From: Humulus lupulus
Lineage: Eukaryota > Streptophyta > Magnoliopsida > Rosales > Cannabaceae
NCBI RefSeq assembly: GCF_963169125.1
Contig: NC_084798.1
Span: 169,413,980-169,477,979 of the forward strand
Direction: 5' to 3'
DNA length: 64,000 nucleotides
The notes under the pieces were generated by a model. It searched no databases. It saw only the letters and a program-made list of their open reading frames with translations, and was not told where the DNA came from. A program made the translations under genes and the position numbers. Shown here in pieces: positions 34,207 to 45,344 of this stretch. The stretch's first letter is position 1, and each line of letters starts with the position of its first letter.

Positions 34207-35944
34207 GCTGTTAGGAAGCTTATACAGGATTTTTATTTATTTTCATGTAGATCTAATATTAAACAAATTAGTATGAGATAACTTAGAACATGTTTCTAAA
34301 ATTGAATTCAAAGAGAAACAATGATAATAATACTTACATTATACGCAACATACTGAATGAGTCATTCCTTCAGTTTCTCTAACCCTTGTATCCTTTCTGT
34401 CGCAGAGTATTATCAAGAAACTGAATCGATCTTCTATTATCTTCACAATCTTCCAAAGAATCCTTAGAATCACCTAGACTAGAGTGTGTAATTCTCAATA
34501 CATGAGATAGATACAGAGAGAAGAAGAGAAAAGAACAATGAGAGGCTAAGAAAATGACTTGTGTTTAGAGAGAATCTAAAACCTATCAGAAAACTAGTGT
34601 TTGTCATCTGATTTCAACTCTCACTTAACATTCTTTTTATAGGCTCAATTAGGTCATTTATTTAATTAAAAAATTATTAAAATAATAGCCAATTAAAAGC
34701 CCTAGGTCGAAATTATCATGGGTTATAGGCCCGTGAAATTTCCCATTTGATTATAAGCCCATTGGACTTAAAATCAAGGCCTGTATTATTTTCTATTGAT
34801 TTAATTAATTAAATAATTATTTAAATCCTTTATCAAATTAATTATTTCTAATTTGAACCTTGATTTAAATTTATTTATTAATTTATATACCAATTTATCT
34901 TAATTAATAAATCTGCCATAATTTCTCTTTTCTTCTCAAAATTACACAACTCTGTGAAACTATCCAAAATTGACCTGGTCAACTTTGATAATTCTAATTG
35001 ATGATTAAATCAATTAATTGAGACTATCTAGATGATTTTATCCAAGGTACAATGGGGACCATGGGCCTATGAAATCAAGCTCCAATAAGTTATCATAAAT
35101 CTAACAAATAAATTTACTAACTTATTAATTCCTCGTGACTCCACTATAAACTTGGAATTGCACTCTTGAATTCATAGAACGCTCTATAACAAATATAGAT
35201 ACGCTATTAATTATCCATTGTTACAACCATAATTTTCACTCAATCCTCTATAGACGGTCTACAATGAGATAGGACTAAAATACCGTTTTTGTAACGCCCT
35301 GGCTACCCCAGAACAGTTACGGTGAACGGTGGACCGGAAATTTGACTCGCTACTCGAGTCCTTTGGTCAAAAACGTGCTCTAAGTGTAATTAGCAGGTTA
35401 AGGCATAAAACCAATAAAAAGGAAATGGAGATTTTCATTACAAACTGCTCTGCAGAGCTAAACAAAACATTTACAAGTTGTTCTCAGTACAAAGTGGTCA
35501 CTACTATTTTAAATTTACAATCCCGCCGACCTAAGCGGCAAAAATAGGGTAAACCCCCTAGTTCCTCTGAGAACTCCTTGGCCATGGTGGTCAAGCGGCC
35601 GCATATGTACACATCACCACATCAGCTCTCCACTCAAGGCTAGGTGAGCTTTTCTTTCCCTTTACCTGCACCACATAGCACCCATGAGCCAAAGCCCAGC
35701 AAGAAAACATAATACTCTATATAAAAATTATCAAATGATTATCATTATAATCACACTGAGCATAAAGCTTTCAAACAAATGAGTGAACATCACATGATTC
35801 AAGTGGGAGAGTGGCTGCTAGGTAAGCCACTAGCCTCCAAGCGCTTATCTCAATCATCGACCCTCGGGATCGGTCTGGCATTAATGCTCTTTGAGTCATT
35901 CAATGCTAATGGTCAATTAGATCTAATCTCTGTTGGCTTGCGTG

Positions 35945-36190
35945 ATCCACACTAAGGACGTTCTGACTAATGAGTCAGCGCTATGTGACCAGTGTCCAGT
36001 ATCACTGCCGAACCTGACTAATAAGTCACAGCTTCACAGTTGATACTAACACCTTTGCCAATTCTGACTGATGAGTCAGTGCAACGTGACCAGTGCCCAG
36101 TGCCACTGCCGAACCTGACTAATGAGTCACAACCTCACAGTTGATACTAGCACCTTTGCCAACCTGACTAATAAGTCAGTACCATGCACA
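35945..36190. repeat. Tandem repeats with TGACTAATGAGTCA-type hairpins in solo LTR 1
   Basis: About two copies of a unit of roughly 115 bp, each with two CTGACTNATNAGTCA palindromes (imperfect in some copies) alternating with GACCAGTG..CCAGT and CACAG..TTGATACTA..CACCTTTGCCAA segments. Five palindromes are visible in all. Confidence 0.8.
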
Positions 36191-36472
36191 AGTGAGCAAC
36201 ATATGCTAAGCATTCTATATTCAATCCATGTCCATATTACACAACCAACATGCCTCACGAATATCCATGCATGTCACACTTGGGGTGCAGTTTTCTTACC
36301 TCTGGTTCGTGCTAGAATGAATAAATAAAAAGAATAATAAAATGTTCCCAAACCAAAACCTAATCTCCGGGACCTCAAACACTACCCAACCAGGTTGTAG
36401 GTTCAACCCCGAGGCCTTAGGCTTGCATCCCCGAGCCAAAAAGCCATTTCTGGCCAAAAAGCCACTAAGGGC

Positions 36473-36580
36473 CGCAGCCCTCCTTGGCCATGCCGTGGCC
36501 CGCCCCTCAAACAGAGGCGTCCAAACTCAGCATCCCCCAAGGGCCGCGGCTCCCCCTGGCCATGCAGCGGCGCAACCTCC
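36473..36580. repeat. GCCGCGGC-type motifs in solo LTR 1
   Basis: GGGCCGCAGCCC, ATGCCGTGGCCCG, GGGCCGCGGCT and ATGCAGCGGCG lie within about 100 bp. Three are one-base variants of the palindrome core. This is the same kind of cluster as in the Athila LTR and in the other chromodomain-type LTRs. Confidence 0.7.
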
Positions 36581-37854
36581 AGTTCAGCCAAAACCCCTGT
36601 TTTTCTTCCCTTGCGTTTTCTCTTGGAACCAACCCTTCAAACCCAGTTCAAAACCTCTTCCAAACACCCATTTAAACCTCCAAACATCACCCATAACTCT
36701 CCCTCATCATAACCCAAGTAAAACACTACAAGAACTCCCCTTGATTCCAACTATCCACTAGACAATTACAAGCTGAAAACCCAAGCTTAAAACAGAGTAT
36801 AACCAGAAACTCAATGGATAAAACTCACCTCAAACCAGCTTTGAACCCTCTCCAATGGCTGAACCAAGTCTACAACCTCAACCTTTAAGTTCCCTAGCTT
36901 AATTCCACACCTTGAGCTCAAAACTCCAAAGAGGAAAAAGAGAGAGATGGACGTACGAGAAGGATAAAGAAAACTCTGTTTTTGGTTCTGTTTTTACAGC
37001 CATCTAAAACCATATATATCCAAATCCCAAATGACCAATATACCCCTAGGTCTTTTAAAGCTTCTAAAACCAACTCAAGGGTAATTTTGGCACCTTCCAC
37101 CTACACCGTTAATGATAATTAACGCTTCCCAATTCCCGCTAATCTCAGTATTCTCAAACACCAATAATTCACATCCCTTTAATGCCTGGTAACACTCTAA
37201 TCCTTAAAACACCCCGATACTCACCCCGAGCCCCGAGCTTAAGCCTGTTATGACCAAACCGATAATTAACGTTCCTTGATCGTCTCATACCAAATGGCTC
37301 AAACAAACCCACATCATAATGTGGTCTCAAGATATATCACCAACATGCGTACAATAAACAATTTACCCTCAACGGGCCAAATTACCATCACACCCCTGTA
37401 ATTAGAAATATGGACTCACATGCATGCATTTCACATCATATCATAATATAATCAGCATATACATGCATTTATCAATTGATAACATAATTAAGCAAGTATG
37501 GCCCTCCTGGCCTACTATTCACGCCGTTAAACACATCGGAGAATTCGGGGCATTACAGTTTTACCCCTCATTGTATTTTATCCTTAAAACACTTAGTTCC
37601 TTGTAAATGATATTTCAGTAAACTAATTTAATTACTGAAATGAGATCTCTATCATTTAACACCTTGAACCAAACTAAAAGGAAACCGTCGTTTCACTTCT
37701 TCATCAGAATCTATAGATGTTCATATCTATGATTAACACTCCCACTCAATTATACTACCGAGTTCCCAAGATGTAAGTATGGGCTAGTTCGTAGGGTAAG
37801 CTGGTAACGAACAAGTCAAAGAACTCAAATAATACAATTAGTTAGAATATTAAC

Positions 37855-38626
37855 TGTTGATGCGGTTCTTCGCCAACAGGTAATTATACGAATAAATAGG
37901 ATGAATTAGTGCAAATTGATGAACCGTAATATGAAAATAATTATATTCTGGATTTGAGAAACTGATAGCATGGGAAGATGGTCACTCCTTTCTTTTTAGG
38001 TGGTTCGAAGGTTAAAGTCCCTCTAGTCCACCAGGCGATATTATTGATGTCTCTTGACTATTTCTTACAGAGTGTTTCTTTACAAAAATATGCCAACCCC
38101 TTGCACTACCCAGGGTCTTGGTATTTATAGGAAGAAGATATCTGGGTTGGCAATGGGGTCATCTCGTGATCTCTTTATCCTTCACGTCATCTCTGTGACA
38201 CTGATGATTAATTCCTAAACCTTATAGGGAAGAGAGGTCTAATCAACAGGTAAGGATGGGTAATGGGCCGCCTGGCACAAATCAGATACAGGATGTCCGA
38301 ATGCGCACGTTTATACTACGCATCTGAGAAATCAGGAATAAAACAGACATGTGATGTCTAATATATGCATGTTTATATTGCATGGTTGACTTTACAAGGA
38401 TTCCGGTGTCAGATCTCTGCCGCATCACGAGCTTAATGTAGCGCCAGCTCGTGACACTCATACTGCTGACACGGTGCCTCCGAGTAGCAGTTAACTTTCT
38501 AATCAGCTCGGGCTGGACAGATGGAGGCCCGTAACAAAACAGCTCCGGGTGGACGATTTACACGTGGCAGATCGAATTAGGCCCTTTTCTAGCTCGCCAA
38601 TAGTGCGCGGATATTTAGGGCGTACA
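37855..38626 (-). repeat. Tat2 3' LTR
   Basis: Plus-strand ends TGTTGATGCGG and GGGCGTACA, 772 bp, bounded by copia LTR sequence on the left and a PPT on the right. No second copy is in the window, so the boundary rests on TG...CA ends, the PPT and the abrupt copia break. Confidence 0.8.
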
Positions 38627-38643
38627 TTTGCTCCCCAAGCCTC
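38627..38643 (-). other. Tat2 polypurine tract
   Basis: On the minus strand this reads GAGGCTTGGGGAGCAAA, directly next to the LTR end. Confidence 0.78.
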
Positions 38644-38894
38644 TGCTCGTGACCCATGAAATCATCTGCGACCTTCACAGCAGGGGCTTTTAAGTTTCCC
38701 TTTCGAATCTTCATGTCCCGCCCACTGTGTGGGTATCGGACACGTGGAGCGCCTTGGTTGGCGACTGTTCGGTTTCCGAGAATTGCATTAAATGGCCTAG
38801 CCTGCTTTCAGCCGTCATTTCACCTCTCGAGTTATGACCCTCGTATCTCGCATTAATCTGATCGAATGGTCCTCGTTCCTTTATGTCTCTTACG

Positions 38895-38900
38895 TATATA
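38895..38900 (+). promoter_or_regulatory. TATA-like site of the Tat2 antisense gene
   Basis: TATATA in TACGTATATACAAGG, about 230 bp before the predicted 5' UTR intron and followed by CT-rich sequence. It corresponds in position to the Tat1 site at 22093. Function is inferred. Confidence 0.5.
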
Positions 38901-39126
38901 CAAGGTTGGCCATCTTCCGTATTAGCCACCCTTCATTTGATATTTTTTCCTCATTTTCTCTCCTTTTTAGTCTCAAAAGTTTTTCTTCTTCCGGTTATCA
39001 CCCCAGAGATCCCTACGCTCTCGCCACAAGAGTTTCTTCACCAGTCCAGCTTTAAAGACTCCGCCAGGACTTCGATTCCTACGCTCTCTCCTGTTGCATG
39101 TTTTGATCTTTCCGTTTCTCTGTTAG

Positions 39127-39600
39127 GTAAACCTCTTTCTTAGTCGCACACTGTAGGTTGTTTTGGCTGGTTTTTGGTGCATAGGTTTTGATCCTAGGTA
39201 TATCGACTATATGAGAACATGTCTAGGAATGTGATGTTTAGGACAAGATAAATTATGGGTAATTTTTTTGGGTGGCTTTAGGGAATGCCTGTTTGGAAAT
39301 GGGAAGGTGAGAGGTTTCTAGGGTGCAAAATCAGGTAGCTTAGGGATCACGCTTCCTAGGCGGTTTTGCCTTTTAAAACTTTCCCTCCAAGGCAAGCATT
39401 ATCCTGACCCTCCTGACACACAGATCCCGAGTAATCGGGGATCCGTTGGAAACGTGGGTGCGTGACCATGGCAACGCGTGGCTTCACACACTGCGGGCTG
39501 AGATTACCTCAATCCGTGTACAAAAATTACTTCTCGCGCTATATTCCCTTTTCTATTTTTAGGTCGCCTATTTAAACTTTTCTTCATTCTTGTTCATTAG
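39127..39600 (+). other. Predicted 5' UTR intron of the Tat2 antisense gene
   Basis: Begins GTAAACC and ends CTTGTTCATTAG. The ATG follows eight bases later at 39609. Length (474 bp) and place match the Tat1 intron at 22313-22804. Confidence 0.55.
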
Positions 39601-40283
39601 GCGACCAGATGGGACCCAGGAAGAACGTACCCAAGAAGAGCACGACTGGCTCGTCATCCCAGTAGGCCAGCAAAGGGAAAGGGATTGCGATGGATTCATC
39701 CATCCCCCACTTCGGTCCCACGGTGGAAAAAGAGGTCGAGGTGGAACCTGACGCCTTCTTCGAGGCAGAGAGGATAGTCTCGAAGATTACAACCCAAGGG
39801 AGGGTCAACAAGATCCTACTGTCCCATAACATCAAAATTGGGATAGGCGTTCTTGTTGCCCGACCTCCCCTCGAAGGCGAGAGGAGCTGCACGCCTCTCA
39901 ACGAGGAGTTCGCGGCTTGGAGCGACGAACACCTCAAGGACGGGGCCTTCCTACCTCTGGACCAGTACTTCGCAGATTTCTTGAATTATGTGACGCTGGC
40001 TCCCTTCCAATTGCCCCCTAACTCCTACCGTCTGCTAGCGGGGCCGAGGTACCTCTTCCTGAGGCACGAGTGGGAGGTCCCTACACTAGCGGACATCCTT
40101 TTATTCTTCTTCCTCAAAGCCAGCCTGGATCAAAGGGGTGAGGTGATGGGTTCTACTATTTGACCCGTTTTCCCAACTCTCCTGCAGTCATCGAGCTGCC
40201 CAGCCACCCCAATGACTTCAAGGACCAGTTCTTCATGTCGACGGGCCTTCGCAACTGCGAATACCACTACTTCAACCATCCTC

Positions 40284-40368
40284 GTAAGTTCTCTCTATTA
40301 TCAGCTCGCGAAATCACCATATTGCTTTATTTATTTTTGTGCGTATTGACTTAAACATCATCGTGCAG
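40284..40368 (+). other. Predicted intron in the Tat2 antisense gene (85 bp)
   Basis: Starts GTAAGTTCTC and ends CATCGTGCAG. It is in the same place as the 81 bp intron of Tat1. Confidence 0.72.
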
Positions 40369-41521
40369 CCATTTTTGCGAGGACGGCCAAATCAGTGACC
40401 CTTGGGGGTCAATACGATACGTTCGCGAGGCTCCCACCAAGTGAAAAAGACTACCGCCAGCTCGTACCTGATGAGACGATGCTAGCATGTAAGTTAATTT
40501 CTCCGGGCCAAACTCTGGCCTTGAGGAGGTTGCAGGCTATCCTAGTAGCTCGCGAGCTGGTGCCTATCCCCGAGGGGGACGCCACGGACAGCGACGAGCT
40601 GAACGAAGAAGATGAGGTGCCGCTCGTGTGACGAAAGCGAGCTCTCGAGGCTGCTCAGGGCCTCGATGTGGATCAGATTCAGTCCGGGGCAGCAGCCGGC
40701 CCCTCCGGCCAAGGTAACCCATAGACAGGGCCGCCGCATACCTAAGGCTTGCTAGGTTTAACCCAAGCCAGCTCGTACATCGCCATCGAGATGAACTAGA
40801 TCTTAACATAACCCTACTTCAGTGTGTAGATCAACTAGTGTTGCGCCATGATATGGGCCATCCTAGGGGCATCGTAGTAGTAGAAAACACCCTGTCCTTT
40901 AGGTCGGCCTTCTTTGAGGAGTACGGGACCAACCTTAGGTCGTGGCCCTCCCTTCTGGAGGGTGTAGTCGCTCCAGGGCTTAGGCAATATGTAGAAGAGT
41001 CCAGTCCTGAGGCGGATCCAGACCCAGAGCCCCCTCTCATCCGTGAAGTAATAAACTTAGACTCCCCCATAGAAGCTCTGAGGCCGGAGGTCGTGGCAAT
41101 AGATTCCTCCTCTAGCTCGGAGGGTAGGACCTTTTCAATACACCTTTCCTCCCTCAGGATCGTACGGGTCACTGGTCAAGAAACCCCGGCTGACCAAGAA
41201 GACTCCTCCTGCCGGGACCACCTCCAAGTCTCTCGCCAAGGGGAAGGGCCAGGTCCTTGCAGCCACAGAGAACATGCCCCCACCTTCCCCGCGACCTCCA
41301 GCCCCTACTCGGGAACAGGAGGCACCCGTAGGAACCCTGCCAGTTCCCAGGTTAACACCCAGGCTCTGGAGAAAATTCCCGAGGCCTTCCGAGGGACGAT
41401 CTATGAGACCGCAAGCTATACAGTGGAGCATTATTACAATGCCTCCCTAAGGGACTTGAGGGAGATCGAGACGAGGAGCCCCGAGAATGTCATGGAGTCT
41501 TCGCTGGGGATGACCCTCATA

Positions 41522-41589
41522 GTAAGTTTACTTAGTTAAATTTCTTTGCTTTCTTCCCAGCACGTGCCTTACTATCTATGTCTTTGCAG
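41522..41589 (+). other. Predicted intron in the Tat2 antisense gene (68 bp)
   Basis: Starts GTAAGTTTAC and ends GTCTTTGCAG, just before the coiled-coil exon, as in Tat1 (24975-25048). Confidence 0.7.
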
Positions 41590-41977
41590 GCGGCTTTGGC
41601 TCGACACTGCACCATAGCTTGGTCCAAGGCCAGGATTGACGAGATCAGGGGTGAGTTCCAGATTGCTCAGGCCGCTCTCGCGTCTGCCCAACAGCAAGAG
41701 CAAAGTGCCAAGGTTGCCCTGACGGCTGCCAAAGAAAGTGAAAAGGCCGCACAGGTCACCTTGGCTGCTGCAAAGACCGAGCTCGAGGAGGCCAAGGCTA
41801 AGCAGTTGGAGGCCGAGGCCGCCATCGTGGTAGAGAGGGCGTCTTCCAGCTCCTCCATGGAGACCATGCTCTACCATTGCTGGGCCTTCAACCAGGATGG
41901 TGACTTCTCCTTTTTCGCGCCCGAGGTGTAGGAGCCATTCCTTGAGAAGTTCAAAGCCCGTCTTCAACAGGATCTGC

Positions 41978-44269
41978 TGTAACGCCCTACTTCCTTAGAG
42001 CCGTTATTAAGTGAGTTTTAAGACAAAACAGTGTGCAAAGAACTCGCTAACCGAGGTTTTGAAACAAAAGTGTGACTAATTAAAAGTTAAGGCTGTAATC
42101 TTAGAAAAATGCGTTGTTTCAATAAAACTTCTAGTATTAAACATTTGGGATCCCAAAATAAGGTTTGAAAACTAGTTACATCTTAAAATAAGTTTACAAT
42201 TGATCAGTTATAAAAATCATAGATTATCACAGCCATTTTCGAATAAACCCCCAACCAAAGCAGTCGGGCAGGCCAAACATGTACGCGTCGCTTCACGCTC
42301 TCCGTACTCATGGTTGGTTGACTCAGTCATTGCCCTTACCTGCAACACAGAGCACACGTGAGCCGAAGCCCAGCAAGAAAACTCATGCAGAACCTAACAT
42401 ATGCAATTTATACAGTTTATCATATCAGATAATCCACAGATAAACAAGTCAATCATTAGACTAAGCAAACACGGCCATGCCGCCCCAGAACCCTTACCAC
42501 AGCCTGGGGTCTCGGTCCTCACCGTAAGGATCTCACATTTATCCTCTGGGTCCTACCCTGACTATAAGCACCCATGTGCTAAGTGTTACTTCCGGCCCCG
42601 CTGCCGTTCTCGGCCTTGCCGCCCTCGGCCATAGCCGTTCATTTCACTATAATCATATATAGCATAAATCAAACAAAATTCAAACAAATATCAATTCATT
42701 TAAATCTGCACCCTAACATGTAATGCAATATAGGGCCGTGCCCGGCAATCATCTCATCATGCAATATAGGGCCGTGCCCCGCAATCACACTATGGGCCCA
42801 CGCCCTATCCTACCGGTGTTATAGTTTTCTTACTTGTATTCCGAGCCTCCTGATGCACTAAAGCCGCGAGCACGGTCCTCAAGCACGAGCCTCTTCAATA
42901 TCCTAGTCACAACACACATGAAACATCCTTTAATACTAATCAAATCATAACCACTTCCCGGGACCAATCCCACACTCTCGGGACTCCTAAAATCCTAAAA
43001 CAAATCATCGGAAACATCCCCTGAGCCCCTGGAACAAATGCCCAAAAATGCAAAATTTCCCATTCTAAAAAAGGCGTAGCGCCGCGGCGCTACCCGCAAG
43101 GGCCGCGGCGCCCAGCGAAGTCAGAAAACTCCCCTAACTGAAAACAGCCTCGCGCCGCGGCGCCCAAGAACAGGGCCGCAGCGCTCCTTCGCGAACCCAG
43201 AAAAACTGGGTTTTTCCTCTGCATTTCATCATCCAAAACACTCCCAAATCATCCCCAAACTCACACCTAAGCCCCAAAATCAATTCAAAACCCCACATAG
43301 ACCATTTAACAACTCAGAAACACAATCAAAGAAACCCAAACACACAATCAAATCCCCAAAATCCACATCTTTGATTTTCAACTTCAGAAAATATAAAACC
43401 CAAAACCAAACTTAAACCATGCTTAAATTCTTCAAACCATAACAGAAACAAGCCTTAAATTTACTTAGAATCCTTACCTTGAATGAAGAATCCAACCTAT
43501 GCATCCTTGATTCATCTCCTAAGTCTCAAATTTCAGCTCCTTCACTCCTCTTCTTCTCCTTCTTCTTCTTCTTGCCCTAGGTCTCCTTCAAGCTTTCCTT
43601 TTCTTAATTTTTAAACAAAACCCCCAAAATGGATAAGTGCCAAACCGTTCACCCCATATAACCCAGCTGTAATTTGTCTAAACCCCTTGCCAAATGACCA
43701 TCTTACCCCTCCTTGCCTATCCTTTCCTAACTAAACCTCAAGGGCTTACTTGTCATTTTCTATCCATTACAATTCTACCATTTTACCATCAAAACCTGTT
43801 ACTCTCTATGGTTACTAATCAGTTACACAAGTTACCAAATTACCAGTCACCAAAATCTCTCAAGAGCTAAGTTACAAAATCCCCGAATTACCCCTAGGCT
43901 CCTCTCGAGCCGGGTATAGAAATCCCGTTGTGACTTTTAAGTTAATTTGCTCTCTAGGACCGTCTCGGCACGTGCATCACAATAATAACACCACACTCAC
44001 GTGGTACAATTCACAGAATACAATTATCACATATCAATACAGTTATGCCCAACATGGCCAAAATTACAATTATGCCCTTCTAACACGATCCGGGCCTACA
44101 TGCATACTAATATACATAGTCATGCATCTCAGATAAACAAATAGTCATATAACATGCTTTAAATCATAACCATGCATTTAACTCATAAAATCACACATAA
44201 ATCCCAACCTGCCCTCCTGGCACACTAATCAAGGCCCTTAAGCCTTATTAGTGATTTTGGTTCGTTACA
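41978..44269 (-). mobile_element. Solo LTR 2, Tekay-like
   Basis: A 2292 bp insertion in the last exon of the Tat2 antisense gene. Its plus-strand left end (TGTAACGCCCTACTTCCTTAG) and right end are the reverse complement of the chromodomain element LTR ends (CTAAGGAAGTAGGGCGTTACA and TGTAACGA..CC). Flanking five bases are TCTGC (41973-41977) and ACTGC (44270-44274), one mismatch. There is no internal region, so it is a solo LTR. It holds GCCGCGGC-type motifs (43076-43185) and a short repeat of GCAATATAGGGCCGTGCCC near 42725 and 42765. Confidence 0.87.
43076..43185. repeat. GCCGCGGC-type motifs in solo LTR 2
   Basis: GCGCCGCGGCGC, GGGCCGCGGCGCC and CGCGCCGCGGCGCC lie within 80 bp, plus a one-base variant (GGGCCGCAGCGC). 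All share the GCCGCGGC core. Confidence 0.85.
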
Positions 44270-44353
44270 ACTGCCTTCTGAGACTGGGGAGACTTCCACT
44301 GCTGGCGAGCAAGAGACCGAGGGGGTGACCTCATTGGGGGGGGGGGGGGGGGG
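44270..44353 (+). pseudogene. C-terminal end of the Tat2 antisense gene
   Basis: Continues the frame interrupted by solo LTR 2 and encodes a short acidic tail (PSETGETSTAGEQETEG). It ends in an uninterrupted run of 18 G (44336-44353) that would read as polyglycine. The G run may be a real expansion or a sequencing or assembly length error. Confidence 0.55.
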
Positions 44354-44489
44354 CTAGTATTTTTTGTATTTTTCTTTTTTTTATTTATCTGTAATAATTT
44401 ATCACGAGGTTTTTCCTCCTCGAGACAAATGATTTCAGTTACCCTGAATTTCATCACTTATTTTTCTTTAATATGATGTGAAGATAAAA

Positions 44490-45175
44490 ACCTAGTTCGC
44501 ATTAGTTTATTGACTTTTTCTTCGAAACTACAAAGCATTGCCAGTCAATTATAACCAACTTCTAAGTTTTAGGACCTGGTTATGTCCAGGACATTAATTT
44601 TTTAAAAAGCTTAGTTTTATCGACACCGCGTGTTCTTTAGGAAAAATACTGAATTAATCAATTTAACTAACTTCTAAGCTTTGAGACCTGGTTGTTTCCA
44701 GGACATTTATTTAAAAACTTAGTTCGCGCTAGTTTTATCGACACCCCGTGTTCTTTAGGAAAAGCACTGAATTAATCAATTTAACTAACTTTTAAGTTTC
44801 GGGACCTGGTTGCATCCAGGACATTTATTTAAAAACTTAGTTCGTGTTAGTTTTATCGACACCTCATGCTCTTTAGAAAAAACACTAGTTAGTCAATTTA
44901 ACTAACTTCTAAGTTTCGGGACCTGGTTGTACCCAGGACATTTATTTAAAAACTTAGTTCGCGATAGTTTTATCGACACCTCGTGCTCTTTAGGAAAAAC
45001 ACTGGTTAGTCAATTTAACTAACTTCTAAGTTTCAGGACCTGGTTGCATCCAGGACATTTATTTAAAAACTTAGTTCGTGTTAGTTTTATTGACACCTCG
45101 TGCTCTTTAGGAAAAACAATGGTTAGTCAATTTAACTAACTTCTAAGTTTCGGGACCTGGTTGTATCCAGGGTAT
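44490..45175. repeat. 117-118 bp tandem repeats in Tat2
   Basis: Between five and six copies with period 117-118 bp. Each contains AACTTAGTTCG, TTTTATCGACACC, CTCTTTAGGAAAAA, CAATTTAACTAACTTCTAAG and the inverted repeat CCTGG, six-base loop, CCAGG. The array lies between the antisense gene end and the integrase end, the region where Tat elements are known to carry tandem repeats that can seed satellite DNA. Confidence 0.93.
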
Positions 45176-45344
45176 ATGCCCCCCAAGTAAACAGAAAGGG
45201 ATCTTTCTTGGTTACTTGGAACACGCTCTTCTAAATCTACCCGCATACAGAAAGATACAACAATATAGAAAAGTACTTCTAATTTTTTAATAAAACAAGG
45301 TGGCTTTCATAATTAAGCCTTACAAAAGTACGACTATTGATAAT

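Larger units (their letters stand above)
35290..37557 (-). mobile_element. Solo LTR 1, gypsy chromodomain-type
   Basis: A 2268 bp insertion with plus-strand ends TGTAACGCCC and GGGCATTACA, flanked by GTTTT on both sides (35285-35289 and 37558-37562). The left copia LTR lacks it at the matching place. The terminal sequences resemble the LTRs of the chromodomain element at 1449-10533 but the family is different. It has no internal region, so it is a solo LTR left by recombination between two LTRs. It contains GCCGCGGC-like motifs and tandem repeats. Short open frames inside are not supported as genes. Confidence 0.9.
13431..37854 (-). mobile_element. Ty1/copia retrotransposon, the outermost element, heavily interrupted
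   Basis: Read right to left: 5' LTR (34209 onwards), PBS 34194-34206, leader (34193-33602 and 20749-18954), gag, protease, integrase, reverse transcriptase, RNase H, PPT 15163-15180, and 3' LTR (15162-13431). Integrase before RT makes it Ty1/copia. It is interrupted by Tat1 in the leader and by a solo LTR and Tat2 in the 5' LTR. The 3' LTR probably hosts the LINE. The missing LTR parts lie outside the window on both sides. I could not fix the copia clade. Confidence 0.88.
34209..37854 (-). repeat. Copia 5' LTR (right copy), interrupted and incomplete
   Basis: Starts TGTTAGGAAGC at 34209. The copia sequence is 34209-35289 and 37563-37854, matching 13431-14690 of the left LTR. A solo LTR interrupts it at 35290-37557, and Tat2 cuts it at 37855. 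The remaining 470 bp or so should lie right of the window. Confidence 0.87.
39609..41977 (+). pseudogene. Tat2 antisense gene (gypsy-type transposon protein), spliced, broken
   Basis: Starts MGPRKNVPKKSTTGSSS at 39609, then an in-frame TAG near 39663. The conserved domain follows (LAPFQLPPNSYRLLAGPRYL, about 39990-40050) and matches the Tat1 antisense protein; PF04195-like, role unknown. A frameshift occurs near 40145. Predicted introns are 40284-40368 and 41522-41589. A middle exon region carries EVINLDSPIEALRPEV, and the last exon encodes an alanine-rich coiled coil (AALASAQQQEQSAKVALTAA). The last exon is cut at 41977 by a solo LTR and resumes at 44270. Confidence 0.75.

Noticed and set aside
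36060..36085. CTGATGAG sequence as a hammerhead ribozyme core in solo LTR 1
   Set aside because: The matching GAAA segment and flanking helices are absent. The CTGATGAG arises from the CTGACT..AGTCAG palindrome.
36342..36761. 139-codon plus-strand frame in solo LTR 1
   Set aside because: Pro/Ala-rich translation of the GCCGCGGC-type cluster with no known domain; it lies within a solo LTR.
44490..45175. Regular repeats resembling a CRISPR-like array
   Set aside because: The units are contiguous 117-118 bp tandem copies without unique spacers, inside a plant retrotransposon.
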